Position numbers and translations under genes: made by a program
From: JAOUEA01 sp963734685
GTDB taxonomy: Bacteria > Actinomycetota > UBA4738 > HRBIN12
DNA length: 64,000 bases
Assembly: GCA_963734685.1 (NCBI GenBank)
Contig: CAVTIC010000001.1
Coordinates: 1,364,001 to 1,428,000, forward strand
Direction: 5' to 3'
The notes under the pieces: model-generated
Databases searched by the model: none
What the model was told of the DNA's origin: nothing
The model's input: the letters and a program-made list of their open reading frames with translations, nothing else
Shown: positions 1 through 8,928 of the stretch, in pieces
Position numbering within the stretch: the stretch's first letter is position 1
Layout: each line of letters begins with the position of its first letter

Positions 1-2734
1 GCGCCCGCCAGGTCCAGCCGGCAAGCTGACGCTCACCGAGCTCCTCCGAGATCGCGATCGCCTGGCGGATGTCCCGTTCGGCCTCGTCGAGCCGCCCCAG
101 CTCGCGTTCGGCGATACCTCGCTCGGCGAGTGCGTCACCGAGCTCCCAGCGCGCGCCGAGATCGGAGAAGATCTCGATGCCGCGGGCGAAGTAGGGCAGC
201 GACTTCTCCCAGTCCCCGCGATCCTCGTGCAGCCGGCCTTCTTGCACGGTGGCCACGGCCAGGCTGAACTGGTCGCCCATGTCGATCGCGAGGCTCCTGG
301 CACGCTCGATCGTCTCCGTTGCCTCGTCGAGACGGTCGAGGTCGCCGATCACGATCGAGAGCGAGCACAGTGCGCGTACCCGGGCCCACCGATCGTCGTG
401 CTGCTCCGCGATCGCGAGCGCGCGACGCCAGATCGCCTCGGCCTCGGGGAGCTGCTTGCGCGTCCAGGGCACCCAGCCGGCGAACAGCAACGTGCGGACG
501 ATCGCGTACGGCTCGCCCAGCCGCTCGGCCGCCTCGAGCGAGCGATCGAGCAGGCCTTCGGCCCGGTCGACATCGGCCCACACGTTGATCGCGATGTCGC
601 CGAGGAACCGCAGCGCGAGGGCGAGCGTCCACGGGTCGTCGTGCTCGGTGCCGAGGGCCACCGCACGCTCGAGCACGTCGATCGCAGCCGGGTAGTCCGC
701 CAGCCAGTAGTACGCTTCCCCCGAGCCCGCGAGCACGCGAGCCTCGCGAACGCCCCAGCCCGACTCGTCGCCGCCCATGGTGAGGGCGCGCTCGTACCGG
801 TCGATCGCCGTTCGGTTCTCCATGCGACGGCGCGCGCGATGGCCCGCCTCGGTCAGGGCGTCGGCAGCCCGGTCGGGCAGCTCGCGCGAGCTGGGGTCGA
901 GGTCGATCGCCGCGAGCGCCGCCTGCTCAAGGTGCTCGGCGGCCCACGATCGGTGCCCGTCGTCGAGCAGGCGGTCGGCCACCGCGACATGCAGATCGCG
1001 GCGCTCCCGTTTCGGGAGGCTGGCGTAGGCGACGTCGCGCAGCGTCGCGTGGCGGAACCGCCACCGCGTCTCGCCGTCGTCGATCCGAACCACGAGCTCG
1101 GCGTCCTCGAGCTCGGCGAGGTGCTCGCCCGCCGCGTCGTCGCCGGTCAGGCGTCGCACCTCGTCGAGGTCGAACGAGGAGAGGAACACCGATGAGCGTC
1201 GTGCGAGGTCGCGGGCGGCAGCGGGAAGCGCGTCGATGCGGGACGCGACGACCGCCTGCACAGTCGGCGGCACGCCGCCGGCACGTTGCGCGTCGTCGCC
1301 GAGCAGCATGCCCGTGGTCTCGACGATGAAGAACGGGTTGCCCCCGGCGCGCTCGGCGATCGCGTCGGCGTCCGGCTCGGCGATCCGGCCGCCACCGGCC
1401 TGCCGCACCAGCTCGACCGCCTCTTCGTGGGAGAGCGGCGCCAGCTCGAGCAGCGTCGGGTGCGCGGCACCGGCGCCCCACGTCGGTCGGATCTCGCGAA
1501 GCGCCGGACGTGTCAGCGTGAGCACCAGGGCCGCCCCTCGACGTCGGCCCGACGCGATCCGTTCGATCAGATCGAGCATCGGGGGCGAGAGCTCGTGCGC
1601 GTCCTCGAACGCCAGCACGACGGGGGTGCGCGCGGTGAGCCCGTCGATCAGCCGCAGGAACCCGCCCTGCACGTCCTGCACGAAGGCGGACTCGTCGAGG
1701 CGCGGCTCCGACAGTCCGAGGCTCAGGCCCAGGCCGCCCGCGATGCGTTCGGTCTCGGTCGCGTCGCAGCATCCGTGGACGAGCTCGCGCAGCCGCTCCA
1801 TGGCGCGCTCAGGCCCATCGTCCTCGTCGATGCCCGCCAGCTGTCGGACGATCGCTGCCACCGGGGCGAAGCTGGCACTGCCGGCCGCTACCTGCCCTTG
1901 GCCGTGGAGCACCGCGACACCTGGTTCGAGGCCCGCGAACAGCTCGTCGGCCAGTCGCGACTTCCCGGCGCCGGGTTCGCCGATGATCGTCACGAGGGCG
2001 GGCGTCCGGGTCGAGGTCACCTGGTGGAAGATCTCCCGGATCCTCGTCAGCTCGTCGGAGCGCCCGACGAAGGGGATCGTGCGCCGCACCGACCTGGTGG
2101 TGAGGCCGTCGACCGGATGGGCCTTCAGAGGTTCCTCGAACCCCTTGGCCTCCACCTCTCGGCGGTCGCCGTAGGAGACGGCGGACTCGGTGAGGGCGTG
2201 GGCGGTGTGGCCGACCAGCACCTCGCCGGGCGCGGCCGCGGTCTGGAGCCTGGCGGCCGCGTTCACGACCGACCCGGTCACGAGCAGCTGCTCCGAGGGA
2301 CCGGAGCCGGTGGCCGCCTCGCCCGATTCGATGCCCACGCGCACCTCGAGCTCGTCGGTGAGCCGAAGCTCCTCGCGCAGCCGATGGGCCCGTGCACGGA
2401 TCGCGAGGCCGGCGCGCACCGCCCGCAGCGCGTCGTCCTCGTGCACCTGCTGCACGCCGAAGACGGCCATCACAGCGTCGCCGATGAACTTCTCCGGCCG
2501 GCCTCGCAGGTTCAGGAGCTCCTGTGTCGCCGCGTCGTAGAAGCGGCCGAGCACCTCGCGGGCACGCTCGGCATCGATGCGTTGTGCGAGCCCCGTGGAG
2601 TCGACCAGATCGGCGAAGAGCACCGTGACCATCTTGCGTTCCTCGGTGCCGAGGGAGCTCGTGATCGCCGCGCCACATCCCGAGCAGAACCGGGCGTCGT
2701 CGGGCAGGGGGCGGCCGCACACGGCACACGTCAT
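1..2734 (-). CDS. Adenylate/guanylate cyclase-AAA ATPase-TPR regulator, 3' end outside the window
   Basis: Translation of the minus strand gives one open frame reaching the left edge without a stop. The N-terminus has a zinc-ribbon-like set C3, C6, C17, C20. A class III cyclase domain follows (about 33-215) with both metal-site elements visible: FADLVD at 40-45 and GDAVMAVFG, Asp at 86. A P-loop ATPase comes next, with Walker A GEPGAGKS near 252-259, and then a helical TPR-like region from about residue 620. This order is the well-known actinobacterial cyclase/LuxR-like signalling architecture. The product is inferred to be a cytoplasmic signalling protein; whether it makes cAMP cannot be read from the sequence. 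ATG at 2734 begins MTCAVCG; an in-frame ATG at 2746 is also possible. It is divergent from the secreted-protein gene at 2807. Confidence 0.85.
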   Translation of the reverse strand, partial: MTCAVCGRPLPDDARFCSGCGAAITSSLGTEERKMVTVLFADLVDSTGLAQRIDAERAREVLGRFYDAATQELLNLRGRPEKFIGDAVMAVFGVQQVHEDDALRAVRAGLAIRARAHRLREELRLTDELEVRVGIESGEAATGSGPSEQLLVTGSVVNAAARLQTAAAPGEVLVGHTAHALTESAVSYGDRREVEAKGFEEPLKAHPVDGLTTRSVRRTIPFVGRSDELTRIREIFHQVTSTRTPALVTIIGEPGAGKSRLADELFAGLEPGVAVLHGQGQVAAGSASFAPVAAIVRQLAGIDEDDGPERAMERLRELVHGCCDATETERIAGGLGLSLGLSEPRLDESAFVQDVQGGFLRLIDGLTARTPVVLAFEDAHELSPPMLDLIERIASGRRRGAALVLTLTRPALREIRPTWGAGAAHPTLLELAPLSHEEAVELVRQAGGGRIAEPDADAIAERAGGNPFFIVETTGMLLGDDAQRAGGVPPTVQAVVASRIDALPAAARDLARRSSVFLSSFDLDEVRRLTGDDAAGEHLAELEDAELVVRIDDGETRWRFRHATLRDVAYASLPKRERRDLHVAVADRLLDDGHRSWAAEHLEQAALAAIDLDPSSRELPDRAADALTEAGHRARRRMENRTAIDRYERALTMGGDESGWGVREARVLAGSGEAYYWLADYPAAIDVLERAVALGTEHDDPWTLALALRFLGDIAINVWADVDRAEGLLDRSLEAAERLGEPYAIVRTLLFAGWVPWTRKQLPEAEAIWRRALAIAEQHDDRWARVRALCSLSIVIGDLDRLDEATETIERARSLAIDMGDQFSLAVATVQEGRLHEDRGDWEKSLPYFARGIEIFSDLGARWELGDALAERGIAERELGRLDEAERDIRQAIAISEELGERQLAGWTWRA

Positions 2735-2806
2735 GTCATCCAGCATATGGGGGAGCACCGACGTCGGGGTTCGGCCGGACGGCACTCATGACCGATACTG
2801 CGTGGC

Positions 2807-3406
2807 ATGACGAATCGAAGGGTTGCCACGCTGCTCGTGTCCGCGCTCTGCCTCTCGATGGTCGCCGTCGCCGGCCCCGCGGCCGCTGACTCGGCCCTGC
2901 CCGGATCGGCCGCCCGACGTGGGACCGCCCAGTACCGGCCCGATCAGTGGATCAAGCTGTGCGGTCTCAGCACGGGGTGCACGATCGATCCGCTCCCGCA
3001 CCCGTGGCGCGGCAGCGACGTCTACACGAACGGCAGGCGGCAGCGGGTCGCCGTCCGCATGCAAGACGGCGAGGACGTGCGCTTCTGGCTCCGGATCGAG
3101 AACGACGGCACGGACGCCGACACGATCCGGGTCCAGGGATGCAGGGGCACGCCCCGATTCGTGATCAACGCCGTCCTCATCGGGAAGCACAAGCGGCCCG
3201 ATTGGCGCCCGGAGAACGTCACGCGCCGGTTCAAGAGGGGCACACTGGAGTTCGACTTCCCCGGCTCGTCCAACGCCCGGAAGTTCCTGACGCTCAACAT
3301 CATCGCGACCGCCAAAGGCGTGACCTACCGCTGCCGCGTCACGGTCGAGTCGCAGGGTGACCCCTCGGTGACGGACACCGTGGTCGCGATCATGACCACC
3401 TACTGA
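2807..3406 (+). CDS. Secreted protein of unknown function
   Basis: This 199-residue protein has a clear Sec signal peptide: MTNRR, a hydrophobic core, then a likely cleavage after GPAAA near residue 27. The mature part is about 170 residues, beta-rich in appearance, with four cysteines (CGLSTGC, a Cys in RVQGC and one in TYRCRV) that could form two disulfides. No family is recognised. The phrase WLRIENDGTDADTIRV resembles the beta-sandwich repeats of surface proteins. The gene stands alone and is divergent from the cyclase regulator. The ATG at 2807 is used because the signal peptide starts there. Confidence 0.7.
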   Translation: MTNRRVATLLVSALCLSMVAVAGPAAADSALPGSAARRGTAQYRPDQWIKLCGLSTGCTIDPLPHPWRGSDVYTNGRRQRVAVRMQDGEDVRFWLRIENDGTDADTIRVQGCRGTPRFVINAVLIGKHKRPDWRPENVTRRFKRGTLEFDFPGSSNARKFLTLNIIATAKGVTYRCRVTVESQGDPSVTDTVVAIMTTY

Positions 3407-3445
3407 CGGCCAGCCTGCCGACGAGCATCGATCCCTGGCCGGGCG

Positions 3446-4573
3446 TCAGCCGGATAGTTCCCGCTCGAGTGGCGTCCGGAACCGGGGCCGGATGCGGACC
3501 TCTCCCAGCCAACTCGTGAGCCGGGCGCGCTCGGCCTCGATCATCGCCCCCAGGTCGGCGTCGATCGTCTCCAACGGCGTCGTGACCACCTCGCCGTCCT
3601 CGCCCTGTCCCCAACCGCCCACGACGCGCCCGTTCGCCCACACCGTGGGCCCGGCGTTCCCGTTGCGGTCGAACAGGCGAGGGGCGTGCCCACCCAGGTA
3701 CCAGCCGCGCTCCTTCCACCCCATGACCGTCGGGTCGAGCCCCGGCAGGAGGGCGACCCAGGGTTCGGGCTGGGCGACGGGCTCGAGATCGTCGGGCATC
3801 AGGTACCCGGCGCCCGCGTCCAAGGCCACCTCGACCGCCTCGACGGCTGCAAGAGCCGCACGGGCCTCGCGCGCGGTCCACCCGGTCCACCACCGGATGT
3901 CGGTGAGGGTGACCGGCCCGAAGCTTCGCAGCCACCGGCTGAGGAGGCTCGCGCACGCCTCGTCGTGATCCAGCCGCGGGAGCGGTCCGCCGAGCCATCG
4001 GTCGGTCGGTGCCCACCGGTACTGGCCCGAGGTCCACCGTCCCCGCGGACGCGCCCGCACCACTGTCGCCTCCGACGCCAGCAGGAACAGCACCCTGGTC
4101 GAGACGCCCATCGTGCCGCCCCACGTCTTCCCCTCGCCGAAGGCCAGCCTGGCGCCGAGCTCGGGCACGTCGGCCGTGAGCTCGGCGGCCGCGGCCTCAC
4201 CGTGCGCCTCGATCGCCTCGAGCGTTCGCCTCGCGACGTCATCGAGCCACGTCTCCGCGTCGTCGGCGATCCCCTGCTCCTGCAGCATGCGGATCAGGCG
4301 CGTCCGTTCCCCGGGCACCAGCGCCTTCGTGCAGGCCTCGTGCATGACGGCGGCGAGATCGACGGGAACGACGAACAAGGTGCGCCGCATGCCGAGCATC
4401 CGGACCAGCGACCGCGAGTCGTACAGGGCCCGCTCGAGATCTGCGACGGCGAAGTTCCCGACCCGCGCCCACGCCGAGAGGAAGACGGTCGCCGGGTCGC
4501 TCGAGTGGAGCCCCACCAGGTCGGCGGCGGCCTGCTCCACCGTGCGGACGGGCCGGGCGAGGTGATGGCGCAC
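3446..4573 (-). CDS. Winged-helix DNA-binding protein, YcaQ/AlkZ-like (HTH_42) family
   Basis: The 375-residue product has hallmarks of the HTH_42 (DUF1006) family, which includes DNA crosslink glycosylases such as AlkZ and YcaQ: an early LVGLHSSDPATVFLSAWAR-like block, MRRTLFVVP near residue 65, a winged-helix region with RWWTGW, and the late PTVWANGRVVGGW block. The usual catalytic Gln-containing motif was not identified with certainty, so DNA-repair activity is an inference from the family. The GTG at 4573 is the only legal start, yet the upstream in-frame codons read VAERRARLG, which matches the conserved beginning of the family. The true start may be GTG at about 4616 with a one-base frame error between. 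The downstream end is near the secreted-protein gene on the other strand. Confidence 0.75.
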   Translation of the reverse strand: MRHHLARPVRTVEQAAADLVGLHSSDPATVFLSAWARVGNFAVADLERALYDSRSLVRMLGMRRTLFVVPVDLAAVMHEACTKALVPGERTRLIRMLQEQGIADDAETWLDDVARRTLEAIEAHGEAAAAELTADVPELGARLAFGEGKTWGGTMGVSTRVLFLLASEATVVRARPRGRWTSGQYRWAPTDRWLGGPLPRLDHDEACASLLSRWLRSFGPVTLTDIRWWTGWTAREARAALAAVEAVEVALDAGAGYLMPDDLEPVAQPEPWVALLPGLDPTVMGWKERGWYLGGHAPRLFDRNGNAGPTVWANGRVVGGWGQGEDGEVVTTPLETIDADLGAMIEAERARLTSWLGEVRIRPRFRTPLERELSG

Positions 4574-4623
4574 CCCGAGCCGCGCTCGCCGCTCGGCGAC
4601 GCCGATCGATCCTCACACCGGCG

Positions 4624-4887
4624 TCACCCCGAGCGCCGGGACCCGCGTCCGTCCTCGACGATCTCGGCCGGGCGTTGGGTGCGGAGCTTGTAGTACGAAC
4701 GCTCCACGAGGAACCGCGCATCGGGCGAAGAGGGGTCGGCGATCACCTCGGCGAGCCAGCTCTTCACCTCGTCGATCTCCTCGGCTTCAGGGCTCATCCG
4801 GCTCGGGCGCGTGAACCGCTTGCCCTTGACCAGCGGCCCGAGCAAGGAGGCCGCCTCGTTCAGGCGATCCTCCTCGACGAGGTGCAA
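4624..4887 (-). CDS. Small hypothetical protein
   Basis: A charged, mostly helical protein of about 87 residues, with no recognised domain. TTG at 4887 is the only standard start in this frame. The reading frame continues upstream as VVIDVERVKDA, preceded by a strong purine tract (GGAGAAGGAAGG) placed as a ribosome-binding site in front of a GTC-GTC-ATC run near 4920. Translation may therefore begin on a rare ATC codon, or a base may be wrong. It sits between the sulfatase and the YcaQ-like gene on the same strand. Confidence 0.5.
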   Translation of the reverse strand: MHLVEEDRLNEAASLLGPLVKGKRFTRPSRMSPEAEEIDEVKSWLAEVIADPSSPDARFLVERSYYKLRTQRPAEIVEDGRGSRRSG

Positions 4888-4999
4888 CGCGTCCTTGACC
4901 CGCTCGACGTCGATGACGACCCCTTCCTTCTCCGTCGAGCGTACGCCAAATCAGCCGGGCAGAGCCTGCTGATCGCCCGCCTGGGTCCCCGCCGGGCCG

Positions 5000-6424
5000 T
5001 CATCCCCAGGTGAAGCCGGGCGGCGTCGGGCGGCAGAGCTGCCTGGCGCGCTGCCGCAACGTCCTCAGCACGTCGCGGTGCGACCACGCCGACGCGAGGT
5101 TCCGAAGCTGGAAGGGGTCCCGCCTGAGGTCGTAGAGCTCTTCCTCGCCGGTGACGTAGTGCACGAACGTGTGTCGCTGTGTCCGCACACCGCAGTAGGT
5201 CGGTGGGTCGGGGCGTCCGCGAGCGTCGCGGTACTGCGCGTGCTCGATCAGGAAGTTGCTCCGCACCGCCCGAGCCTTCCCGGCGAGGACCGGCACCAAC
5301 GACCGTCCTTCGGCCTCGGGGGCCTCGACGCCGGCGATGTCGGCGATCGTCGGGGCGAGGTCCACGTTCAGCGCGATCGCGCGTGTCGACCGCCCGCTCG
5401 TGAGCGGGTCGTACCGCATCACCATCGGGACTCGGATCGATTCCTCGTACGGCGTCAGCTTGTAGTTCCACCGGTGCTCGCCGAAGGCGATCCCGTTGTC
5501 CGACGTGAACACGATCAGGGTGTCGCCGAGTCGACCGGTGTCCCGCAGGGCGGTCACGACCTCGAGGACCATGTCGTCCACCGCCCGCAGGGTCATCACC
5601 TGCCGTGCCCAGCGCAGGCGCGCCTTCCAGTCGCTGGGGTGGTGGTCGAGCGCCCGGATGTAGGCCGGCTTGTCGGACACGTTGCGCTCGGGCAGGTTGG
5701 GACCGGGCTGCCACGCCGGCGCCACCTCGCCCAGATCGCCCGGCGCAGGCGTGGACGGGGAGTGCGGTCCGAACGGCGTGAGCATCAGGAACAGCGGATC
5801 CGCCGGGTCGGTGCCGCGGATGAACCGATCCGCGAGGTCGCCGAGCACGGAGGTCGAGTACTCGGCGGGCGCCGAGCCGAAGGACCGGCGGCGGCCGTCC
5901 ATCGTCATGTCGAAGTCGTAGTAGAGCTCGTGGCTGCCGCGGAAGGCCGCCCACCGGTCCCACCCCGGCGGCACGTAGGTGATCGGCCACGATCCGTTGA
6001 AGTACTTCCCGATCAGCCCCGTGCGATAGCCCGCGTCGTGCAGCCAGGTGGCGACCGTCGAGCCGTCGTCGAACGCCCGGAAGCCGTGCCGTCCGCCGTT
6101 CGTATAGACGCCGGTCGTGTGCGAGTACGCGCCCGTGAGGATCGAGGCTCGGGAGGGGCAGCAGAGCGAGTTCGTCACGAAGGCGTTCTCGAACGTCACC
6201 CCTCGGCCTCCGAGCACCCGGCTGACGCCGGGCATCCGCGACAGCGTGTCCCACCGCTGGTCGTCCGTCACGATCAGCACCACGTTCGGTCGGCCCGCTC
6301 TGCGGTGGGGGCGTGTGGCTCCGAACAGTCCTCCCGCGCTCGAGAAGATCACCGCACCGACCAGCACGAGCGCGAGCCCTCGCCACGCGTTGCGTCGGTT
6401 CGCGATCGTCGGTCTCGGTGACAT
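5000..6424 (-). CDS. Exported type I sulfatase
   Basis: The 474-residue protein begins with a hydrophobic segment (about 15-36) that could be a signal anchor, followed by PNVVLIVTDDQRWDTL, the metal-binding start of the alkaline-phosphatase-fold sulfatases. The active-site signature C-P-S-R occurs at 89-92, with C89 the residue converted to formylglycine. The later FTSDNG block supplies further metal ligands. Such enzymes hydrolyse sulfate esters outside the cytoplasm; the substrate cannot be told. No formylglycine-generating enzyme or anaerobic maturase is present in the window. ATG 6424 starts just upstream of the anchor. The gene is divergent from the secreted protein at 6631. Confidence 0.9.
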   Translation of the reverse strand: MSPRPTIANRRNAWRGLALVLVGAVIFSSAGGLFGATRPHRRAGRPNVVLIVTDDQRWDTLSRMPGVSRVLGGRGVTFENAFVTNSLCCPSRASILTGAYSHTTGVYTNGGRHGFRAFDDGSTVATWLHDAGYRTGLIGKYFNGSWPITYVPPGWDRWAAFRGSHELYYDFDMTMDGRRRSFGSAPAEYSTSVLGDLADRFIRGTDPADPLFLMLTPFGPHSPSTPAPGDLGEVAPAWQPGPNLPERNVSDKPAYIRALDHHPSDWKARLRWARQVMTLRAVDDMVLEVVTALRDTGRLGDTLIVFTSDNGIAFGEHRWNYKLTPYEESIRVPMVMRYDPLTSGRSTRAIALNVDLAPTIADIAGVEAPEAEGRSLVPVLAGKARAVRSNFLIEHAQYRDARGRPDPPTYCGVRTQRHTFVHYVTGEEELYDLRRDPFQLRNLASAWSHRDVLRTLRQRARQLCRPTPPGFTWG

Positions 6425-6630
6425 GGAGCCCTCGCCTGCCGTTGTTCTTCCGGGGAGACCGATACTCCTCCTTCAGGCGTAGTAGGGGCAACCGCCGAAC
6501 GGGCTCCGGGCTCGGTCCGTTCGATGGAGACCGGAGGACCGCGTGCGAACGTCGTGAGTTGCGCGGTTGCGCGACCCAGGACTATGGTTGACTTTCGCAG
6601 CATCAGCGTGCCCGCGGGAAGGGGTCTCGT

Positions 6631-7140
6631 ATGAGACGGTCTCTGGCACTCGTGGTACTGGCCCTGCTGGCGGTGATGGCGGCACCCTCGGTCGCATGGG
6701 CAGGCGTCCCTCCGACCGTGGAGGACCTCCCGGACTTCAACAACAAGTTCGCGGCGGGGGAGGTGTGTGACTTCGAACTACGCATCAAGTCGCTGCAGAA
6801 CGAGACCATGGTGAAGACCTTCTACGACTCCCACGGCGATCCGGTGCGGGAGGTCGTGAGGGGGCTGTTGACGGTGAGGATCAAGAACCTCGAGTCAGGG
6901 GACTCGCAGGTTCGCAACTGGTCGGGCCCGTATCTCACGTGGTTCAACGCCGATGGATCGGCGCACGTGTCGTTCCCGCGGCGGCAGGTCCTGTGGCTCT
7001 TCGAGACCGACGAGGGCGGCCCGGGACTCCTCTACATCCGCGGCCCGTACGACAACACGTATGACCTCACGCCGGACGGGGACATCGTCAACCTGAACAT
7101 CAACGGGATCGTCACCGACCTCTGCGCCCAGTTGAGCTGA
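6631..7140 (+). CDS. Secreted protein of unknown function
   Basis: A 169-residue protein with a classic Sec signal peptide (MRRS, hydrophobic core, VAWA cleavage near residue 24). Two cysteines remain in the mature part, in GEVCDFEL and TDLCAQLS, well placed for one disulfide. No domain is recognised. The shape resembles the secreted protein at 2807 (similar length, a single beta-rich domain, a Cys near each end), but no clear sequence identity is seen. GGGAAGGGG upstream of ATG 6631 is a good ribosome-binding site. Confidence 0.7.
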   Translation: MRRSLALVVLALLAVMAAPSVAWAGVPPTVEDLPDFNNKFAAGEVCDFELRIKSLQNETMVKTFYDSHGDPVREVVRGLLTVRIKNLESGDSQVRNWSGPYLTWFNADGSAHVSFPRRQVLWLFETDEGGPGLLYIRGPYDNTYDLTPDGDIVNLNINGIVTDLCAQLS

Positions 7141-7194
7141 GTCGAGGCGATCCGGAGGCATCCGGCTCCGGTCGCGACGTCGTAGCATCGCTGC

Positions 7195-7641
7195 GTGGCG
7201 ATCGCGATCGGAGCCAGGGCGCCCGAGGTCGAGGGCGTCGACGTGCACGGTGCGAGTGCCTTGGTGTTCTTCAAGGTCACGTGCGGCACGACGAAGCTCG
7301 CGGCGCCTGTGGTCGAGCGTCTCGCTCGCGCATACCCGGGCCGCGTCGTCGGGGTCGGGCAGGACCCCGACGCCGACCTGGACGCGTTCGCGCGTGAGTT
7401 CGGGCTCTCCTTGCCCCTGGTGGCCGACCTCGACCCGTACCCGGCCTCCGACGCGTACCGCATCGTGTCGGCGCCGACGGTGATCGCGATCGATGCGGAC
7501 GGTCTCGTCGCCGATGTGGCCGAGTCGTGGGATCGCGAGGCGTGGAACCGGCTCTCGGAGACCCTGGCAGGACTGGTCGGCGTCGAACCGCAGGTCGTCT
7601 CCGAGCCCGGCGACGGCCTGCCCGAGTTCAAACCCGGCTGA
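7195..7641 (+). CDS. Thioredoxin-fold (AhpC/TSA-like) protein with degenerate active site
   Basis: The 148-residue product has the thioredoxin-fold order: APEVEGVDVHG, LVFFKVTCGTTKLAAPVVERL, then APTVIAIDADG with the cis-Pro strand. Relatives normally carry CPTC or similar after FFKVT. Here the motif is C-G-T-T, so the second cysteine is missing and classical disulfide exchange is unlikely; a one-cysteine peroxidase or a binding role remains possible. There is no signal peptide, so it is probably cytoplasmic. GTG 7195 gives a start right at the fold. It lies 55 bases after a secreted-protein gene and upstream of the fibronectin-III protein. Confidence 0.7.
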   Translation: MAIAIGARAPEVEGVDVHGASALVFFKVTCGTTKLAAPVVERLARAYPGRVVGVGQDPDADLDAFAREFGLSLPLVADLDPYPASDAYRIVSAPTVIAIDADGLVADVAESWDREAWNRLSETLAGLVGVEPQVVSEPGDGLPEFKPG

Positions 7642-7745
7642 ACGACCCGGAACGTCCGCTCGGTCTGAGCGCCCGGAGCCGCTCCGAGGAGAACCGCTCC
7701 CCGGAGCACTTACACCTGCACACGGCCCCAGAAGTGTCATAAGGT

Positions 7746-8928
7746 GTGGTTACCGTGCTCGTGAAAGCGTTTCTCCTGGTGCTCGGTGGCATCGTGGCGT
7801 TCAACGTCGTCACGATCGCCGGCCTCGCGCTGTCCGAGATCCGAGACCGGCGCCGGCGGGGGCTGGAGGTGCGGTACCTCCAGGCGCTCTGGCACGTCGA
7901 TCGACATCGCATGGTGCGTTCGGGTCACGTCCGGTCCTCTATGGCCCGCGCCCCGTTCCGGCCGTGGGGGGGCAAGCCCCTCGGTGTCGCGTTGATCGCG
8001 GTGATGGTCTTCGCCGGTTCGGCGTTGGCCAGCACCGGCGCCCGCAAGGTGGCGACGTCGGTGCTGACCTCGGTCGCCCAGGAGCTCGGCCTGCGGCCGG
8101 CCGAGACCGAGGTCACGGTCTCGGCGGCACCGTCGGTGGACGTGGCCACCACGCGAAGCCCGAGCGGGCAGGACCAAGGGCGGCTCATCGACGGCCCACG
8201 ACCATCACGGCGGCGGCGGCGGCGGTGACGGCGTCGGCGGCGCGGGCGGCGATGCGGGAACCGGACCCGGAACCGACGGTGAGGGCACGCCACCGCCGGA
8301 CCCGTCGCCCGACCCGACACCGCCCCCGGCCGTGTTCGCGTACCCGGAGACCGTGGTGGCGCTGGTCGTGTCGTCCAGCCAGATCGATCTCGACTGGAGC
8401 GACGTGGCCGGAGAGATCGGATACGAGATCCAGCGGTCGACTCCGGGCGAGGGGTGGGACGACGTCTCCAGCACCGGCGCCGACGTGACCTCGTTCGGCG
8501 ACACCGGGCTCGCACCCGGAACCCCGTACAGGTATCAGGTCTTCGCGATCTACGAGGGGGGCAGGTCTGACCCCTCGGCAGTGGCGACCGCAACCACCGC
8601 CACCGATCCGCCAGGGTCCACGAGTCTCGAGGCATCGGCCGTCTCGTCCACCGAGATCCAACTGACCTGGGTCGATGTGTCCACCGAGACCGGCTACCGC
8701 ATCGAGCGATCGTTCGACGGCGAGAACTGGGAGACACTGTTCTCGGCCGATGCGAACGTGACGAGCCACACCGATGGTGGCTTGTCCGCCGGCACGACCT
8801 ACTACTACCGGGTCGTCGCGACGAACGCCGCAGGCAGTTCGGCCTCCAACGTGGTCCAGGTCACGACGACGTCCGACGTCACCTTCCACGACCGAGGCCC
8901 CGGCGCGGTAGCGACCGCGCAGCGCTAG
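7746..8928 (+). pseudogene. Membrane-anchored fibronectin type III protein, frame broken by one extra base
   Basis: The first frame (7746 to about 8172) encodes a membrane segment at 5-27, a basic stretch and a second hydrophobic segment (VALIAVMVFAGSALAS), ending in SPSGQD. The second frame then runs KGGSSTAHDHH, a Gly-rich and Pro-rich linker, and two fibronectin type III domains to the stop at 8928. The second frame has no signal or plausible start of its own and the first ends in an artificial poly-Arg tail, so one gene with an extra base around 8172-8178 is the best reading. The product would expose two FN3 domains outside the cell. Its TAG stop overlaps the lgt stop in the tetranucleotide CTAG. 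Confidence 0.7.
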
